Source of the DNA: Planctomycetota bacterium
GTDB lineage: Bacteria > Planctomycetota > UBA1135 > UBA2386
NCBI GenBank assembly: GCA_019636245.1
Contig: JAHBXX010000005.1
Span: forward strand, 113,175-177,174
DNA length: 64,000 nt
Reading direction: 5' to 3'
Numbering within the stretch: the stretch's first letter is position 1; each line of letters begins with the position of its first letter. Below, in pieces: positions 62,604-64,000 of this stretch. The notes beneath the pieces are model-generated. The model made no database searches. It was not told where the DNA came from and saw only the letters and a program-made list of their open reading frames with translations. The position numbers were made by a program, and so were the translations under genes.

Positions 62604-62651
62604 GACCGCTTCGCCCAGGGGCCGCGGTACCGCAGCCACCTACCCACCACC

Positions 62652-62900
62652 GTGAAACCAGACCAGGAACTGCTGTCGAGTCTCACCTCGTACCTGCGGC
62701 AGCATGCCCGGGAGTGCCGCTCGGTCTCCCTGCAGGTGCCGATGGCCGGGCTCGAGACCGCCGACGAACTCGCGCGGGCCGTGCAGCTCGCGAAGGCGAA
62801 GTGCTTCGCCGACAACATCGTGTGCAGCGAGGGCCCGCGTGGCCTGCGCTGGAGCTTCGAGTTGACGACGCGCGGCGCCGAGGCGCTCGGGCTCGACTAG
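62652..62900 (+). CDS. Small protein of unknown function
   Basis: It has 82 residues starting at GTG: KPDQELLSSLTSYLRQHARE, then VSLQVPMAGLETADELARAV, KAKCFADNIVCSE and LRWSFELTTRGAEAL. It looks like a compact alpha/beta domain with two Cys. No family is recognised. It is divergent from the MITE and sigma factor. Confidence 0.5.
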   Translation: MKPDQELLSSLTSYLRQHARECRSVSLQVPMAGLETADELARAVQLAKAKCFADNIVCSEGPRGLRWSFELTTRGAEALGLD

Positions 62901-62939
62901 CGACGCGGGCACCTCCGCGCCCATCGCGACCGAGGAAGG

Positions 62940-62958
62940 CCGGCGGGTCCCCCGCCGG
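62940..62958 (+). terminator. GC-rich hairpin after the small gene
   Basis: CCGGCGGG (62940-62947) pairs perfectly with CCCGCCGG (62951-62958) around TCC, 40 bases after the preceding stop. No T tract follows; it may still stall polymerase in this GC-rich genome. The remainder up to 63161 shows nothing coding. Confidence 0.4.
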
Positions 62959-63161
62959 GCGGGACGGTCGTATCCCGACTCACGACAAGGCGCGCCGATT
63001 CGGTGGCGCGAATGTCGGCGCGAAAATCCCGCGCCACACCCAGGCCCCCACCTCGGCAGGCCGCCAACCCTCCGCTAGGGTGGCCCCCCCCCGCACGGCA
63101 TCCGGCCGTGCGGCCGACACGCCACCGGGCGTGTCCGACTCCCGTTGCCCAACCTGACCTC

Positions 63162-64000
63162 ATGACCCGCACTCCCTTCTCCATCCCCTCCCTGCTCGCG
63201 GCTCTGGCCCTGGCGGCCACCACCCAGGCCCAGATCGTCGTCACCACGAACACGGCCAGCGACACGCTGGTCGCCTTCAGCCCGGTCGATGGCAGCCTGA
63301 TCAGCACCAACGTGTTCCCGGTCGCCGCCACCGTGCAGGTGTCGGCGATCGAGGTGTTCAACGAGGTCTGGGTCAGCGAACAGACCGGCGACCGCATCGT
63401 GCGCTACGACCACTGCGGCAACGTGCTCGGCCAGATCGGCCCGAGCTTCGTCGGCGGCGGTCTCGACAACATCCGCGGCATGGCGCTGATCGGCGGCATC
63501 GTCTACGTGACGAACGCTGGCACCCAGAACGGCGCGCCCGGCAACTGCGTGATCTGCTTCGACGTCGCCGGCAACTACCTGTTCCACTTCGACACCAACA
63601 CGACGGCCAGCTCGCCCTTCTCGGTGCTGGCCTGGCAGGGCGACATTCTGGTCGCCTCCTCGAACGCCAACGACGACGTGCACCGCTACACCCTGACCGG
63701 GACGTCGCTCGGCACGTTCCACAATTCGACCGGCCTGAACTTCGCCCACCAGCTCGCCCCGGCCTCCGACGGCAACGTCTGGTGCGGCGGCTTCTCCACC
63801 AACAACGTGGTGAAGCTCGACGCCACGACCGGCGCGATCCTGTCGTCGTTCGCGGCCAGCGGCGCGCGCGGCGTGTTCGAGCTGCAGAACGGCAACGTGA
63901 TGTGGACGAACAGCAACGGCGTCTGGATCTACAACATCCTGACGCTCAGCTCGACGCAGGTGCTGACCGGCGGCAGCTACCACCTCAACGTGATCCAGCA
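63162..64000 (+). CDS. Secreted beta-propeller-like protein, partial
   Basis: The open frame runs from ATG 63162 to the window end without a stop (at least 279 codons). The N-terminus is a signal peptide (SIPSLLAALALAATTQAQ). Repeated strands, including TNTASDTLVAFSPVDGSL, EVWVSEQTGDRIVRYDHCG, IRGMALIGGIVYVTNAG, VLAWQGDILVASSNAND and GNVWCGGFSTNNVVKLDA, are typical of YncE/NHL-like propellers. It is presumably a surface protein; C-terminal domains lie outside the window. Confidence 0.85.
   Translation, partial: MTRTPFSIPSLLAALALAATTQAQIVVTTNTASDTLVAFSPVDGSLISTNVFPVAATVQVSAIEVFNEVWVSEQTGDRIVRYDHCGNVLGQIGPSFVGGGLDNIRGMALIGGIVYVTNAGTQNGAPGNCVICFDVAGNYLFHFDTNTTASSPFSVLAWQGDILVASSNANDDVHRYTLTGTSLGTFHNSTGLNFAHQLAPASDGNVWCGGFSTNNVVKLDATTGAILSSFAASGARGVFELQNGNVMWTNSNGVWIYNILTLSSTQVLTGGSYHLNVIQ

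Overview
The window is about 70% G+C (by eye), gene-dense, and looks like a chromosomal segment of a planctomycete or a close relative. This is an inference from style, not from a marker gene. The supporting signs are a 1181-residue Ser/Thr kinase fused to TPR-like repeats, an ECF sigma factor overlapping a membrane partner, many secreted proteins of unknown function with C-rich leaders lacking Shine-Dalgarno sites, kelch and beta-propeller surface proteins, and an M64 peptidase. There are no tRNA or rRNA genes, no CRISPR array and no transposase gene.

Layout. 1-3300: a visibly AT-richer stretch with small unknown proteins, a Cys-rich HExxH protein split between two frames, and a lipoprotein-like gene, bounded at both ends by GGCAC motifs spaced every 10 bp. 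3314-9880: class II photolyase, divergent GroES-like protein, HTH/shikimate-kinase regulator, kelch protein, a structured RNA with intrinsic terminator ahead of a PduO-type cobalamin adenosyltransferase, a small YjbR/TfoX-like protein and a single-domain proline dehydrogenase. 9989-22941: two glycosyltransferases, an EF-hand membrane protein, tRNA-dihydrouridine synthase, M64 peptidase, DUF971 pair, mobA, DTW-domain protein and an esterase. 22833-26599: two polytopic GT-C-like membrane proteins.

26668-36849 (all minus strand, mostly overlapping by 4 bases) is the most coherent system: an 11-haem cytochrome, a 7-haem cytochrome lipoprotein, a 546-residue porin-like barrel, a 23-haem cytochrome, a ferredoxin/flavin/cytochrome b fusion and a DUF2959 lipoprotein. 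Together they have the parts of a porin-cytochrome route taking electrons from NAD(P)H or ferredoxin across both membranes.

36985-50196: MBL hydrolase, ROK kinase, methyltransferase, then a thioredoxin-like gene (39449-40420) with an in-frame UGA exactly where the first redox Cys should be (U-G-P-C), followed by a SECIS-like hairpin: a strong candidate selenoprotein. Next come TetR, a NitT/TauT-type ABC transporter, htpG, a nitroreductase, a DNA glycosylase, selO and an OprP-like porin. 50502-64000: GNAT, beta-barrel and secreted proteins, the kinase, a minus-strand group with two paralogous anchored proteins, a DUF4920 protein, an ECF sigma/partner pair with a 150-bp MITE-like element 11 bp upstream, and a secreted propeller protein running off the right end.
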